From the NCBI RefSeq assembly GCF_002102475.1, contig NZ_MSQD01000013.1, positions 1 through 64,000 on the forward strand: DNA of 64,000 nucleotides. The letters run 5' to 3'. The notes beneath the pieces are model-generated. The model was not told the origin of the DNA and ran no database searches. It saw only the letters and a program-made list of their open reading frames with translations. Numbering within the stretch: position 1 is the first letter of the stretch; the number at the start of each line of letters is the position of its first letter. Both the position numbers and the translations under genes were made by a program. This document shows positions 43,337 to 52,853 of this stretch, piece by piece. The DNA is from Thermoanaerobacterium sp. PSU-2. GTDB lineage: Bacteria > Bacillota > Thermoanaerobacteria > Thermoanaerobacterales > Thermoanaerobacteraceae.

Positions 43337-44218
43337 TTAATAATAGCTCATTCCTCCTTTTCTACCGCCATATATGAATACTAATATACTCAACGCTGTC
43401 GTCAAAATAGCAACTAACAAGCCTATCGCCGACGCATAGCCAAAGTTAAAATCCGTAAATGCTTTCTGGAATTGATAAACACTTGTTACCATAGTTGCGT
43501 CTCCCGGGCCACCATTTGTTAAAACATATACAACATCAAATACTCTGACTGCAGATAAAATACTCATAAATGTGCATAGCCATATATATGGTTTTAATAG
43601 CGGAATAGTAATTTTGTATAACGCTTGAGTTCTTGTGGCTCCATCAACATAAGCTGATTCTTCCAATTCTTTAGGAATTGATTGAAGTCCTGCTAGGTAT
43701 ATCATCATATAATATCCAAGCCCTTGCCACATAGTAATAAACATCAACGATAATAGTGCAAATCTCGGATCATTTAAAAAAGATATTGGTTTACTGAAAA
43801 TACCATGTTTAATCATAAATGTATTAAGTAACCCCTGTGGATCAAAAATCCATCCCCATGTTATTGAAACAGCAACCATAGAAGTAACAACAGGTATATA
43901 GTATAAAACTCTAAAAAATGATATACCTTTTATCTTTCTATTTACAAATATAGCTAACAAAATTGACAATAGTTGAAGTGGTGGAACAACTCCAACAAAT
44001 AATATTGAATTTTCTACTGAAACCCAAAATTCATGGTCATGTAAAGCTCTTGAAAAATTGGCCAATCCAACAAATTTTGATTGTCCAATGACAGAATAGT
44101 CATAAAAGGCCAATGGTATACTTGCCACAATCGGATAAAAAACGAAAATTATAAGAAAAATCATAGCCGGCAGAATAAACAAATAAGCTATCAATGATTT
44201 TTTTAACTTATTCTCCAT
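43337..44218 (-). CDS. carbohydrate ABC permease, MalF type
   Basis: A 293-residue permease with six helices. FILPAMIFLIIFVFYPIVAS at the N-terminus, FWVSVENSILFVGVVPPLQL, and the EAA loop ELEESAYVDGATRTQALYKITIPLLKP are typical of MalF-type CUT1 subunits. It forms the channel together with the MalG-type protein. A hairpin separates it from the upstream binding-protein gene. Confidence 0.92.
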   Translation of the reverse strand: MENKLKKSLIAYLFILPAMIFLIIFVFYPIVASIPLAFYDYSVIGQSKFVGLANFSRALHDHEFWVSVENSILFVGVVPPLQLLSILLAIFVNRKIKGISFFRVLYYIPVVTSMVAVSITWGWIFDPQGLLNTFMIKHGIFSKPISFLNDPRFALLSLMFITMWQGLGYYMMIYLAGLQSIPKELEESAYVDGATRTQALYKITIPLLKPYIWLCTFMSILSAVRVFDVVYVLTNGGPGDATMVTSVYQFQKAFTDFNFGYASAIGLLVAILTTALSILVFIYGGRKGGMSYY

Positions 44219-44235
44219 TTCTAAAACCCCTTAAG

Positions 44236-44260
44236 GAGCAAGGCTTTTTAGGCCTTGCTC
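44236..44260 (-). terminator. intra-operon hairpin between binding-protein and permease genes
   Basis: GAGCAAGGC and GCCTTGCTC form a 9-bp stem around a 7-base loop in the 55-base gap. There is no T run directly after it. Stems of this type stabilise binding-protein mRNA or reduce read-through into the permease genes. Confidence 0.6.
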
Positions 44261-44273
44261 AAAATTATTACTA

Positions 44274-45575
44274 CTATTGCTGACCTGATAACATTTGATT
44301 TACATTTTTTTCAGCATCATCAAGTGCTTGTTTGGGCGTCTTTTGTCCATGGAATACTTCATCAGTTTCTTTGATTAATTCCGACGTTATGTCGCCACTA
44401 TTAGGCACACCTAAGGTTTTGTCAGTTGATTTGTTTAGAAAATCTGCCGCAATAGATATCGCTTTGCCTTCTAGAGTTGATGTATCAGATTTGAAATAAG
44501 AATCTTGTGATGCTTTGATTGTCGACGGGAAAACTTTTGCTTCCTTTGCAAATTCAAGCTGATTTTCATCATTAGTTACGAAGTTTGCAAAATCAATCGC
44601 CTCTTTATGATGTTGGCTTTTTTGCATTACTACTAAATCCATTATTGGATTGTCTATAACACCACTTTTACCTACCAATGGCTGCGTTACATCTGTATTT
44701 TTGTAAATATCCGGTGCCTCATCTTTTATACGGGATAAAGATTGTGCTCCAGAGTTTATAAGACCAAGTTTCCCAGTTGAATAAAGTTGCAGCATTTTTG
44801 TCCAGTTACCTTCCGCATCTAACGGGAATATATCATTTTGATAGTATTCTTTAAATTTCTCTAACAATGCTAATGTATCAGGCGTATTAAATGCGGCTTT
44901 TGTCTTATCTTCATTGAGAATGCTTATATCATAACCCCAATATGCCTCATTGTGGAAATAATCTGGAACATATAGATAGGCTCCAGTCTTATCCTTAAAT
45001 TCTTTCGCCATTTGAAAGACATCATCATACGTCTTTGGTGGATTCATTCCTGCCTTTTCAAACAGCGCTTTATTATAAATCATAACTGAAGGAGCACCAT
45101 ACCATGGAAAAGCATATATACCATCTTTTATTTTCGTTGACTCCCATAATGTTTTTATATATATACCCTTTTGTTCATCCGTTGCTTCTTTATTTAAATC
45201 AACCAAAGCTCCTTTTGCCGCTAACTGCAATGCCATATCTGTGTTTAAGTTAACAACATCTGGTACATCATTACCTGCAGTTGATGCAACTAACTTATTT
45301 TGAATTGCGTCATATGGTAAATCTGTCCATTTAATCTCTACATTAGGATGAAGTTTTTTATACTTAGCGAATAAATCATTAAAGTAATTATCAAACTTTG
45401 GTCTTAATGAAATTGTCCAAAATTGCAATGTTATTTTTTCAGCAGTATTATTAGAAGTCTTAGCGTTATTGGAATTGGACTTTGAAGAATTGTTTCCACA
45501 TGCAGTAAATGCTGTTATAATCATCACTAACACCAGCAACATACTTACTGTTTTCAACGTCTTGCTCTTAATCAT
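44274..45575 (-). CDS. extracellular sugar-binding lipoprotein
   Basis: A 433-residue substrate-binding protein of the CUT1 family. The lipobox region is LVMIITAFTACGNNSSKSNS, so the mature protein is anchored by a lipid on Cys26 or nearby. The body shows the family pattern: ITLQFWTISLRPKFDNYFND, DVPDVVNLNTDMALQLAAKG, YAFPWYGAPSVMIYNKALFE. It delivers the substrate of this operon to the two permeases. The ligand is unknown; operon content suggests an amino-sugar-containing saccharide. Confidence 0.92.
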   Translation of the reverse strand: MIKSKTLKTVSMLLVLVMIITAFTACGNNSSKSNSNNAKTSNNTAEKITLQFWTISLRPKFDNYFNDLFAKYKKLHPNVEIKWTDLPYDAIQNKLVASTAGNDVPDVVNLNTDMALQLAAKGALVDLNKEATDEQKGIYIKTLWESTKIKDGIYAFPWYGAPSVMIYNKALFEKAGMNPPKTYDDVFQMAKEFKDKTGAYLYVPDYFHNEAYWGYDISILNEDKTKAAFNTPDTLALLEKFKEYYQNDIFPLDAEGNWTKMLQLYSTGKLGLINSGAQSLSRIKDEAPDIYKNTDVTQPLVGKSGVIDNPIMDLVVMQKSQHHKEAIDFANFVTNDENQLEFAKEAKVFPSTIKASQDSYFKSDTSTLEGKAISIAADFLNKSTDKTLGVPNSGDITSELIKETDEVFHGQKTPKQALDDAEKNVNQMLSGQQ

Positions 45576-46463
45576 TTAAACAACCCCCTCATTTAAAATT
45601 AATTTTGCAGCACCATATACTGTCGAAAATTTATTAAGTCCTGCAATAGAAATATTTAAATCACATTTTATTTGTGATTTTAAATATTCCCACCACAGAT
45701 CTTTTGAATTTGTCACACCACCTCCAAGAATTATTATTTCGGGATCAATAAAATTTCTTATGTTAAAAATTAATAATGAGAGCGATTTTACAAATTCATC
45801 CACAACTAACTTTGATATTTTATCGTTTTTCATATACAAATCGAAAACATCTTTCGCACTATTCACCAAATTAGAACCCACTATTTCATTGTACCTTTTA
45901 TATATTGCAGTACCCGATATATATTGTTCAACGCAACCATTTTGCCCACAGTTGCATTTTTTGCCATCAGGATACAAAATAGTATGGCCAATTTCCGCTG
46001 CGCTAAAATGACTTCCTCTTATCAATTTACCATCTAAAATTATTGCACCCCCAACACCTGTCCCTAAAGTTATCATTAAAACGTCTTTAAAATTTTTAGC
46101 AGAGCCCAGCCAATTTTCACCGACAATTGCTGCATTAACATCATTTTCAACTATTGTCTTTGTCCTATATTTTTGAGAAATAATTTCTTTTAAATTTATG
46201 CCAGTCCAACCTGGTAAATTATCTGTAGCATAAATAACTTCGCCTGTATAAAAATTAATTCTACCGGCCGAACCAATACCAATTCCTTCTATATCAGTAT
46301 CAAATAAATCATCTAATACACCGAATAATTTTTTCAATATGTGATCTCTGCCTAAATTAGCATCTGTTGAAGTCTCTTTAAATTTAATCAAGTCTCCATT
46401 AAAACCAATAACTCCACCTAAAATTTTTGTACCACCAATATCTATACCAACAACTTTTTTCAT
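45576..46463 (-). CDS. ROK-family sugar kinase (ManNAc/GlcNAc kinase-like)
   Basis: A 295-residue kinase without an N-terminal HTH. It has the ATP-binding DIGGTKILGG, GTGVGGAIILDGKLIRG, EIGHTILYPDGKKCNCGQNG (zinc-binding CxCGxxGCxE) and IIILGGGVTN. Its placement next to NanE points to N-acetylmannosamine or a related N-acetylhexosamine as substrate, although glucokinase-like specificity cannot be excluded. One base separates it from the binding-protein gene. Confidence 0.88.
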   Translation of the reverse strand: MKKVVGIDIGGTKILGGVIGFNGDLIKFKETSTDANLGRDHILKKLFGVLDDLFDTDIEGIGIGSAGRINFYTGEVIYATDNLPGWTGINLKEIISQKYRTKTIVENDVNAAIVGENWLGSAKNFKDVLMITLGTGVGGAIILDGKLIRGSHFSAAEIGHTILYPDGKKCNCGQNGCVEQYISGTAIYKRYNEIVGSNLVNSAKDVFDLYMKNDKISKLVVDEFVKSLSLLIFNIRNFIDPEIIILGGGVTNSKDLWWEYLKSQIKCDLNISIAGLNKFSTVYGAAKLILNEGVV

Positions 46464-46479
46464 TTCATAAACACCTTAA

Positions 46480-47331
46480 TCAATACAATTTATCTAAAAC
46501 CGCCTTAGCAGTTTTGTTTAGATTTTGAACTGCTTTATCCTTCATTTTCACTGCTATACAAGTATATAAAATATCAAGTATATGAAGCTGAGCTATTTTA
46601 GAAGTTAAAGCACCACTTCTTAATGGCGTTTCTTTTGCAGATGTCAACAATACTATATCCGCTACTGCAGTAATAGGCGATCTTGCATAATTTGTAATAC
46701 AAATAACTTTTGCTCCAGCTTCTTTAGCTAACCTACATGCCTCTACAGTATCTTTTGTACTGCCTGAAAAAGATATTCCAATTGCCACATCACCTTCCTT
46801 AAGGTTAACCGCTGATATGGCCTGTATATGTGGATCTAAATTAGCATCAACGTTTAAACCAAGCCTCATAAATTTGTACTTTGCATCAAGTACAGTATAG
46901 CCAGATGCACCAACACCGTATATTTCTATCTTGTTTGCTTTTATGATTTCTTCGACGGCTTTCTCAAGTTCATTGATTGATAACATTTTTGTAGTATTTG
47001 AAATAGCCAATGTATTTTCAGTAGTTATTTTTTGCAAAAGTACATCAATTGTGTCACTAAAAGTTATATTCTCGTGTATACTTGTTTCCGGACTCGTTGT
47101 TTCTTTCGCAATATTTAATTTAAAATCTTGGAATCCAGTTAATCCAATATGTCTGCAAAACCTTATTATTGTTGTTTCTCCTACATTAATTTTTTCTGCA
47201 AGTTCTGTTATTGAAGAATAAAGTACTTCTTCTGAGTTCTCAAGAACATAGTCAGCTACTCTTTTTTCTGCATTTGTCAATGAATTATATACACTTCTAA
47301 TTTTTAATACAACGCTATTTTGATCCTGCAT
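46480..47331 (-). CDS. MurR/RpiR-family transcriptional regulator
   Basis: A 283-residue regulator. An N-terminal HTH_6 domain (about residues 1-77, SITELAEKINVGETTIIRFC) is followed by a SIS sugar-phosphate-binding domain (about 120-260, EIYGVGASGYTVLDAKYKFM, GISFSGSTKDTVEACRLAKE). Members respond to phosphorylated amino sugars such as MurNAc-6-P. It overlaps nanE by 17 bases. It most likely controls this operon in response to a HexNAc phosphate. Confidence 0.9.
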   Translation of the reverse strand: MQDQNSVVLKIRSVYNSLTNAEKRVADYVLENSEEVLYSSITELAEKINVGETTIIRFCRHIGLTGFQDFKLNIAKETTSPETSIHENITFSDTIDVLLQKITTENTLAISNTTKMLSINELEKAVEEIIKANKIEIYGVGASGYTVLDAKYKFMRLGLNVDANLDPHIQAISAVNLKEGDVAIGISFSGSTKDTVEACRLAKEAGAKVICITNYARSPITAVADIVLLTSAKETPLRSGALTSKIAQLHILDILYTCIAVKMKDKAVQNLNKTAKAVLDKLY

Positions 47332-48019
47332 ATTTTACCGCCTTTCTTATTGATTCAGCAAAATGCTTTGTTATCTCTTGAGGTCTTGTTATAGCTGTTC
47401 CAACAACAACTGCATAAGCTCCAAGCTCTAATGCTTTAATAGCTTCTTCTGGAGTCCATATTCTTCCTTCAGCGATAAGTGGAATCTTCAATACTTTTGA
47501 CAATCTTTCAATTAATTCAAAGTCTGGTCCATCGATCTTAGGACTATAATCCGTATAACCGGAAAGTGTTGTTGATACAATATCAAATCCGACTTTCTCA
47601 GCTTCAATTCCTTCGTTATAAGTAGATATATCAGCCATTACCAAAATATTCGGATATAATTTTTTTATCTCTCTCAATAGATCTTTTGTTGAAATATCTC
47701 CTGGCTTAATCAACTTAGTAGCATCAATCGCAACAATATCCGCACCAGCTTTAACAACAGCACTTACCTCTTCTATAGTAGGTGTTATATATGGCTTGTA
47801 TCCTTCATAATTTTTTTTAATAAGACCTATAATAGGTAGTTTCACTTCTCTTCTTATAGCCTTTATATCTTCATAGCCATTGGCCCTTATAGCCACAGCT
47901 CCTCCCATTTCTGCAGCTTTAGCCATTTTTGCCATTACTAAAGGGCTGTGAAGTGGTTCATCACTAAGTGCTTGACATGAAACTATTAGTCCATTTTTTA
48001 TATCATCTAATACCTTCAT
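47315..48019 (-). CDS. nanE: N-acetylmannosamine-6-phosphate 2-epimerase
   Basis: A 234-residue TIM-barrel enzyme that converts ManNAc-6-P to GlcNAc-6-P. Motifs: GLIVSCQALSDEPLHSP, GAVAIRANGYEDIKAIR, LPIIGLIKKNYEGYKPYITP, ADIVAIDATKL (catalytic Lys region), MADISTYNEGIEAEKVGFD and LIAEGRIWTPEEA with GAYAVVVGTAITRP. The ATG at 48019 is preceded by GAGGAG. It is first in the 13-gene operon and gives the best clue to its chemistry. Confidence 0.93.
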   Translation of the reverse strand: MKVLDDIKNGLIVSCQALSDEPLHSPLVMAKMAKAAEMGGAVAIRANGYEDIKAIRREVKLPIIGLIKKNYEGYKPYITPTIEEVSAVVKAGADIVAIDATKLIKPGDISTKDLLREIKKLYPNILVMADISTYNEGIEAEKVGFDIVSTTLSGYTDYSPKIDGPDFELIERLSKVLKIPLIAEGRIWTPEEAIKALELGAYAVVVGTAITRPQEITKHFAESIRKAVKYAGSK

Positions 48020-48180
48020 TGGCATCTCCTCTTTTCTTTTTGTTATATAAATATATTCGACATTAATTAAAAAATTCCTTCTTTATTTTAATAAAAAAAG
48101 AAAAATTTTTTTGTAAAATTTAGTTAATAATTTGAGTTTCTTTCCTATATGCAATGAACTTATTTTTTATCAAAATAAAA
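48020..48180 (-). promoter_or_regulatory. promoter region of the amino-sugar operon
   Basis: The region is very AT-rich with T runs and A runs. A weak candidate promoter (TTGATA, 18 bases, TATAGG on the minus strand, at about 48130-48165) is visible. I could not identify a clear RpiR operator or a cre site. Confidence 0.3.
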
Positions 48181-48201
48181 GTCCTATCGTAATGATAGGA
48201 C
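48170..48201 (-). terminator. terminator of the GH66 operon
   Basis: GTCCTATC and GATAGGAC form a stem around GTAAT (48181-48201), followed by TTTTATTTTGAT on the minus strand. It separates the dextran operon from the amino-sugar operon. Confidence 0.8.
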
Positions 48202-48210
48202 CGTAATTTT

Positions 48211-49914
48211 TTATTCCTTCACGGATATATATACCAAATCCCAGATATAAAGCTCTGGTATTATAAATCTTATGGCCTTTCCTTGTTCATGTGTGACATA
48301 TTCATACGAAATCTTCTGAGGATGACCATAATTTATGTCTGGTGATGCAACAAATACTTCTTTTACATCTTCAACTACAAGGGCCACTACTTCAATATCT
48401 CTCAATAAGTTCGGCCTCTTTTCTTTTCCTTCATTCCAATTCATATTTTTTATACCAGTAAAATTGATAAGGTTAATTATTTTATAGCCTGGTTTCTCTT
48501 TTATTATTGTCCAAACACTATCTTCTTTTGCAACAGGCGAAAATTTAGCTCCTTTAAAAACATATTCTTCATTAATCCCACCGGTATATGTCATTGTATC
48601 ATCGATTATGTCAAATCCATATAAAAGTTCTTCGTATCTTACAATAAAGTCATAATAATTTCTCAATTCATTAATAAAAGGTTTATTAGAAACTTTGAAA
48701 TAATTAGGATAATACCCTTCCGTCAAAATGCCATTCTTTTCTCCTAGCAAAAGGTGAAATCCGCCAGAAGCAAATATGGAAGCCATAGTTAATATTGTAG
48801 CATTTTCTGCATATTCTATATTTGTATTTTCAGATTTTGTAAATGGCTTCATATACGCAGCTAATATCACCTGCTTCGTGTTGTCGTGTTTTTTCACATT
48901 TGCAATCAGGTTGTACAAGTCTTGATAGGTATCATTGGGTGGCCATACTTCTATGTATACCGCCTCCTGTTTTGAATCTATCACTGAATCAATGGGCCAA
49001 TTATTTACAGCATTAAATATTAACTTAACATCATATCCGTTATTTTCTATATAGCTTTTCGCATCATTAATTAGTTCAGGAAAATCATCTTTTAGACGTC
49101 TTAATCTTTTCAATCCATCTTTCATACTCACTGCTTCTTTAGGAAATCCATATTGATCCATGTGAATACCATCAAATCCAAATTTAATTGCATTCAAGAA
49201 CTCTTTAATTATATGCTGATGCCATTCGCATTCTTTTGAAATATCCATTATATATATAAAATTCGCAAATTCATAATACTCATCATTATTATTTAGAAGA
49301 GCCCAATCTTTATGCTTTTCAAAAAATTCCGACTCAGATCCGTATACTGCCCCATATGCCATTGCCTTCATTCCATATTCATGGGCTTTTAAAATTTTTT
49401 GTTTGACAACATTTATAGATAAATCTCTTCCAAGTGGATCTTTAAATCTCTTTGTCGGCGGTATCAATTCATGATGCCTATACATCCAATCATAAAACTG
49501 AACAAGATTTATATGATACTTATTCATCTCTATCAAATCGCTGTAATCATCTTTATCACTTTCAAAAAAATCTGAAATAAATCCATATCTTGGTGCATAC
49601 ATTGAATTTTCGACTACATCAAATGAAGTCGTCGCATCTTCTATCAAATCATTACCGTTAAATAAAGACACATTGACACCGAAGCCTGTCATAGATTCAT
49701 TATTACAATTGACATTAAATACGAATTCTTTAAACCCCTCACTTTTAAGATCACTTTCAAACTGCAATATTCTATCATTTAAATGAAAAATATCACATTT
49801 AATAATATATTTACTTTTATTTTTAAATCCTTTATTGCTAAGTTCTACAATTATTTTTATATTTTCTCCATTCAAATATTGTGCTTTAGAAGGATATACA
49901 TCTTTTATCAACAT
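48211..49914 (-). CDS. GH66 dextranase-like enzyme, cytoplasmic
   Basis: A 567-residue protein. An N-terminal beta domain (residues 1-105) is followed by the GH66 barrel opening APRYGFISDFFESD. Catalytic candidates are the Asp in FGFDGIHMDQYGFP (nucleophile) and the Glu in EAVYIEVWPPNDTY (acid/base). GH66 includes dextranases and cycloisomaltooligosaccharide glucanotransferases; the insertion that carries CBM35 in the latter is absent. There is no signal peptide, so it works on imported isomalto-oligosaccharides. The start at 49914 (GGCGGGTG upstream) overlaps the GH15 gene by 29 bases. Confidence 0.82.
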   Translation of the reverse strand: MLIKDVYPSKAQYLNGENIKIIVELSNKGFKNKSKYIIKCDIFHLNDRILQFESDLKSEGFKEFVFNVNCNNESMTGFGVNVSLFNGNDLIEDATTSFDVVENSMYAPRYGFISDFFESDKDDYSDLIEMNKYHINLVQFYDWMYRHHELIPPTKRFKDPLGRDLSINVVKQKILKAHEYGMKAMAYGAVYGSESEFFEKHKDWALLNNNDEYYEFANFIYIMDISKECEWHQHIIKEFLNAIKFGFDGIHMDQYGFPKEAVSMKDGLKRLRRLKDDFPELINDAKSYIENNGYDVKLIFNAVNNWPIDSVIDSKQEAVYIEVWPPNDTYQDLYNLIANVKKHDNTKQVILAAYMKPFTKSENTNIEYAENATILTMASIFASGGFHLLLGEKNGILTEGYYPNYFKVSNKPFINELRNYYDFIVRYEELLYGFDIIDDTMTYTGGINEEYVFKGAKFSPVAKEDSVWTIIKEKPGYKIINLINFTGIKNMNWNEGKEKRPNLLRDIEVVALVVEDVKEVFVASPDINYGHPQKISYEYVTHEQGKAIRFIIPELYIWDLVYISVKE

Positions 49915-50992
49915 TCTTTTCACCCGCCTCAATCATTTTTATTAAAACTATATACATTGCATGAGACCATAACAATGGTTTTGCTACTTCGCCCCATTTT
50001 TCTATCCAATACGGATAATATTTATTATCGTTGACATGGAAGCAAACCTGCTCTGGTAAATATCCACTGTCATCCATCTGATCTTCTATCCACTTTTTAA
50101 TATTTTTAGCATCGTCTATTTTTCCTATTTTAGCGTAATACCATCCAAGCCATGCAGAAAGAAGTATCCATTCTCCCCCACCATAATAAGTATCATCTTT
50201 AAACCGGTGCAAACCTCCGTTGTGAAAAAGTTCTCTTTCTATTTTTTTTATTGTATTAATAAAAACTTCATCATTAATATCAATCACTTCAAAAGGCTCC
50301 GAAAGCCATGTCAAACTAGCATCTACATCTTTGCTTCCAAGATACTTAACAAAATGCCCATCGCTTACACAATTAGTAAGTATGAAAGACTTAATTTCAT
50401 TACATAGTGCTAACAATTTTTTATCATGCAAAAATTCATTAATAGATTTTATGCCACCATATATACATGCAAGTGTAGATGTATGGATTTTATCGCCATT
50501 CTCTTCCCATACGTCGTAGTTTGGATAATTCCATAAATGGCTTAAATATTCTATTGTCAATTCGATGCTTTCTTTAAAGTTATATATAAGTTCTTCTTTA
50601 CCTGTCAATTTTATATGTTCAGACAATCCCCAAAGCCAAGTCCCGTATCCATCAAGCTGAAAATTTCCCCAGCCTTGTTCAGTTTCCTCATATCCATCTA
50701 AAGTATACCTTGCATGCAGAAAATCTTCCGTCACAAGCCTCTTGCCATCTTTAATCTTTTCCTTAATATTCTCTACTTTATAACCATATCTTTTTATTAC
50801 AGTATCTATCCAATGATAAAACTTTTCAGCCGATTCATATTCACCCATTAAATCCAGAGAATATGCAATAAAGCTTCCATCCCTAAACCAGCTATAATGA
50901 TATGTTGGAAAGTACGGCGATGCTATAAACGAACCATATTCCGATTGGTTAGCATTGATTATTTCAACACTTTTGTTTAACAATTCTATCAC
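49886..50992 (-). CDS. GH15-family glucosidase, compact
   Basis: A 368-residue protein that forms only the (alpha/alpha)6 barrel of GH15 and lacks the N-terminal beta-sandwich of bacterial glucoamylases. Family blocks: YHYSWFRDGSFIAYSLDLMG, EQGWGNFQLDGYGTWLWGLS, YDVWEENGDKIHTSTLACIY (general acid Glu), and DSGYLPEQVCFH (base Glu). It lacks a signal peptide. With GH66 downstream it would split isomalto-oligosaccharides to glucose. Confidence 0.82.
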   Translation of the reverse strand: MIELLNKSVEIINANQSEYGSFIASPYFPTYHYSWFRDGSFIAYSLDLMGEYESAEKFYHWIDTVIKRYGYKVENIKEKIKDGKRLVTEDFLHARYTLDGYEETEQGWGNFQLDGYGTWLWGLSEHIKLTGKEELIYNFKESIELTIEYLSHLWNYPNYDVWEENGDKIHTSTLACIYGGIKSINEFLHDKKLLALCNEIKSFILTNCVSDGHFVKYLGSKDVDASLTWLSEPFEVIDINDEVFINTIKKIERELFHNGGLHRFKDDTYYGGGEWILLSAWLGWYYAKIGKIDDAKNIKKWIEDQMDDSGYLPEQVCFHVNDNKYYPYWIEKWGEVAKPLLWSHAMYIVLIKMIEAGEKNVDKRCISF

Positions 50993-51063
50993 TTCAACCC
51001 CTCCATGTATTTCATCTTTAATTGAATATTTATTGCTACAAATACTTAATTTTTAATACTTGA

Positions 51064-51897
51064 TTAACCTTTTATTGCACCTTCTTGAATGCCACCTCTT
51101 ATAAAATACTTTTGGAACACAACAAATATTAATATAACTGGAACAACTGCAATTAATGATGCAGCAAAGACAAGTCCCCATTTTGTTGCAAATTCTCCCT
51201 GAAATAGCATAATCGCAATCGGCAATGTTCGCTTTATTTCTGTTTTTATAAATGTCAGTGCAACAAAAAATTCATCCCATGTTCCTTCAAAAGCAAAAAT
51301 CGCAAATGTCGCCAATGCCGGTTTTGAGAGAGGCAATATAACATGCCGATATATGGTCCATCTCGTTCCGCCATCGATTATTATAGATTCTTCTAACTCC
51401 TTAGGAATGCTTTCAAAGAAACCTCTAAGAAAGAAAGTATTTCCAGCAATTCCCGTACCTACGTACAACAGTAGTAGCCCAGAATATGTATCAACAAGAT
51501 GCAATCCATTGATTACGGTATACTGTGCTACAATATTTAAAACTCCTGGAACCATCATTGTAAACAGATATACATTAAATAGAATTTCTTTTCCTGGAAA
51601 ACTAAATCTCGCGAAGCCATAAGCTGACAGCGTAGCTATAAATAGCGACAATACTGTACTAATTACTGATATATATAAACTATTTAAAAAATATCTGAAG
51701 AAATTATTAGATAACCATGCTTCTTTAAAATTTCCCGTATAAAATGTCTTTGGAATTAATATAGGAGGATACGGCATAACATAAGTATCTTTTGTCAGCG
51801 CAGTTGAAATCATATATAAGAAAGGCACTATCATAGTAGCTACACACATTAATAAGAAAATATGCAAAAATAACTGTGGAAAATTAATCTTTTTCAT
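51064..51897 (-). CDS. carbohydrate ABC permease, MalG type (dextran operon)
   Basis: A 277-residue permease with six helices. MIVPFLYMISTALTKDTYVM at the N-terminus and the EAA loop ELEESIIIDGGTRWTIYRHVILPLSKP are typical. The ATG at 51897 with GAGGTGAG upstream is chosen. It forms a heterodimer with the MalF-type protein 11 bases upstream. Confidence 0.9.
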   Translation of the reverse strand: MKKINFPQLFLHIFLLMCVATMIVPFLYMISTALTKDTYVMPYPPILIPKTFYTGNFKEAWLSNNFFRYFLNSLYISVISTVLSLFIATLSAYGFARFSFPGKEILFNVYLFTMMVPGVLNIVAQYTVINGLHLVDTYSGLLLLYVGTGIAGNTFFLRGFFESIPKELEESIIIDGGTRWTIYRHVILPLSKPALATFAIFAFEGTWDEFFVALTFIKTEIKRTLPIAIMLFQGEFATKWGLVFAASLIAVVPVILIFVVFQKYFIRGGIQEGAIKG

Positions 51898-51908
51898 AAA
51901 TCTCACCT

Positions 51909-52838
51909 CTAATAAGGATTATCTTCACTATATCTCATAATCCTTTTTTGAAATAATGACAGTGTTAAAATCACTATGCCTATTATAACGCTCATTGCAG
52001 ATGCATATCCAAAGTTGAAATCACTAAATGCAGTTGTATACATATAGTTTAGCAAAACATCGGTTGTTCCAAGCGGCCCCCCACCTGTAATAAGCATTAC
52101 TTGTATAAATACGCCAAAAGCACCAATAATAAGATTAATTAAAATATAAAAAGTAGTGGGTTTAATTAATGGTACTGTAATGTTGAAAAACATCTGGAAA
52201 GGATTTGCACCATCAATTTTTGCTGCTTCATATATATCATTTGATATGCCTTGAAGTGCGGCATAGTATATAACCATAACCCAACCGATTCCTTTCCAAA
52301 CACCTAAAAACCATATTACTAAGTTTGCGGTCCATGTATTTTCTAACCACATAATAGGGCTTCCAATTAAATGCAGTTTAAGCAATAAAAAATTTATCAG
52401 CCCCTCCTTGCCGTCCGTAAACAAATATTTAAATATTAATGAAACTACAACCCAAGACGTAATTACAGGAATATATACCATAACCCTATAAAACACTTTT
52501 CCTCTAGTCAAATTATTAATTAATACTGCAATTACAAGACCAATAATCATTTGACAAGGAACCGTAACAATACCGTAAAGAATGGTATTTCTAAATGCTA
52601 ATAAAAAATTATCATCTTGAAATATTTTTATAAAATTCAATAATCCAACCCATGGGCTAACTTGACCTGGCATTATATTATAATTTGTAAATGCCATATA
52701 TATATTTTTAATTTGTGGATAGATAACAAAAACAGCCAATAAAATAAATCCTATGCCTATGAACGGTAATACATCTAACCATTCCTTTATTCCACGACTA
52801 AGATTTTTATTTCTAAATGAAACATTTTGAGATAACAA
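51909..52838 (-). CDS. carbohydrate ABC permease, MalF type (dextran operon)
   Basis: A 309-residue permease with six helices. Motifs: LPFIGIGFILLAVFVIYPQI, LAFRNTILYGIVTVPCQMII, EAA loop DIYEAAKIDGANPFQMFFNI and TVPLIKPTTFYILI. Paired with the MalG-type protein. No ATPase gene is present in the operon. Confidence 0.9.
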   Translation of the reverse strand: MLSQNVSFRNKNLSRGIKEWLDVLPFIGIGFILLAVFVIYPQIKNIYMAFTNYNIMPGQVSPWVGLLNFIKIFQDDNFLLAFRNTILYGIVTVPCQMIIGLVIAVLINNLTRGKVFYRVMVYIPVITSWVVVSLIFKYLFTDGKEGLINFLLLKLHLIGSPIMWLENTWTANLVIWFLGVWKGIGWVMVIYYAALQGISNDIYEAAKIDGANPFQMFFNITVPLIKPTTFYILINLIIGAFGVFIQVMLITGGGPLGTTDVLLNYMYTTAFSDFNFGYASAMSVIIGIVILTLSLFQKRIMRYSEDNPY

Positions 52839-52853
52839 TCAATTTCACCTCCT

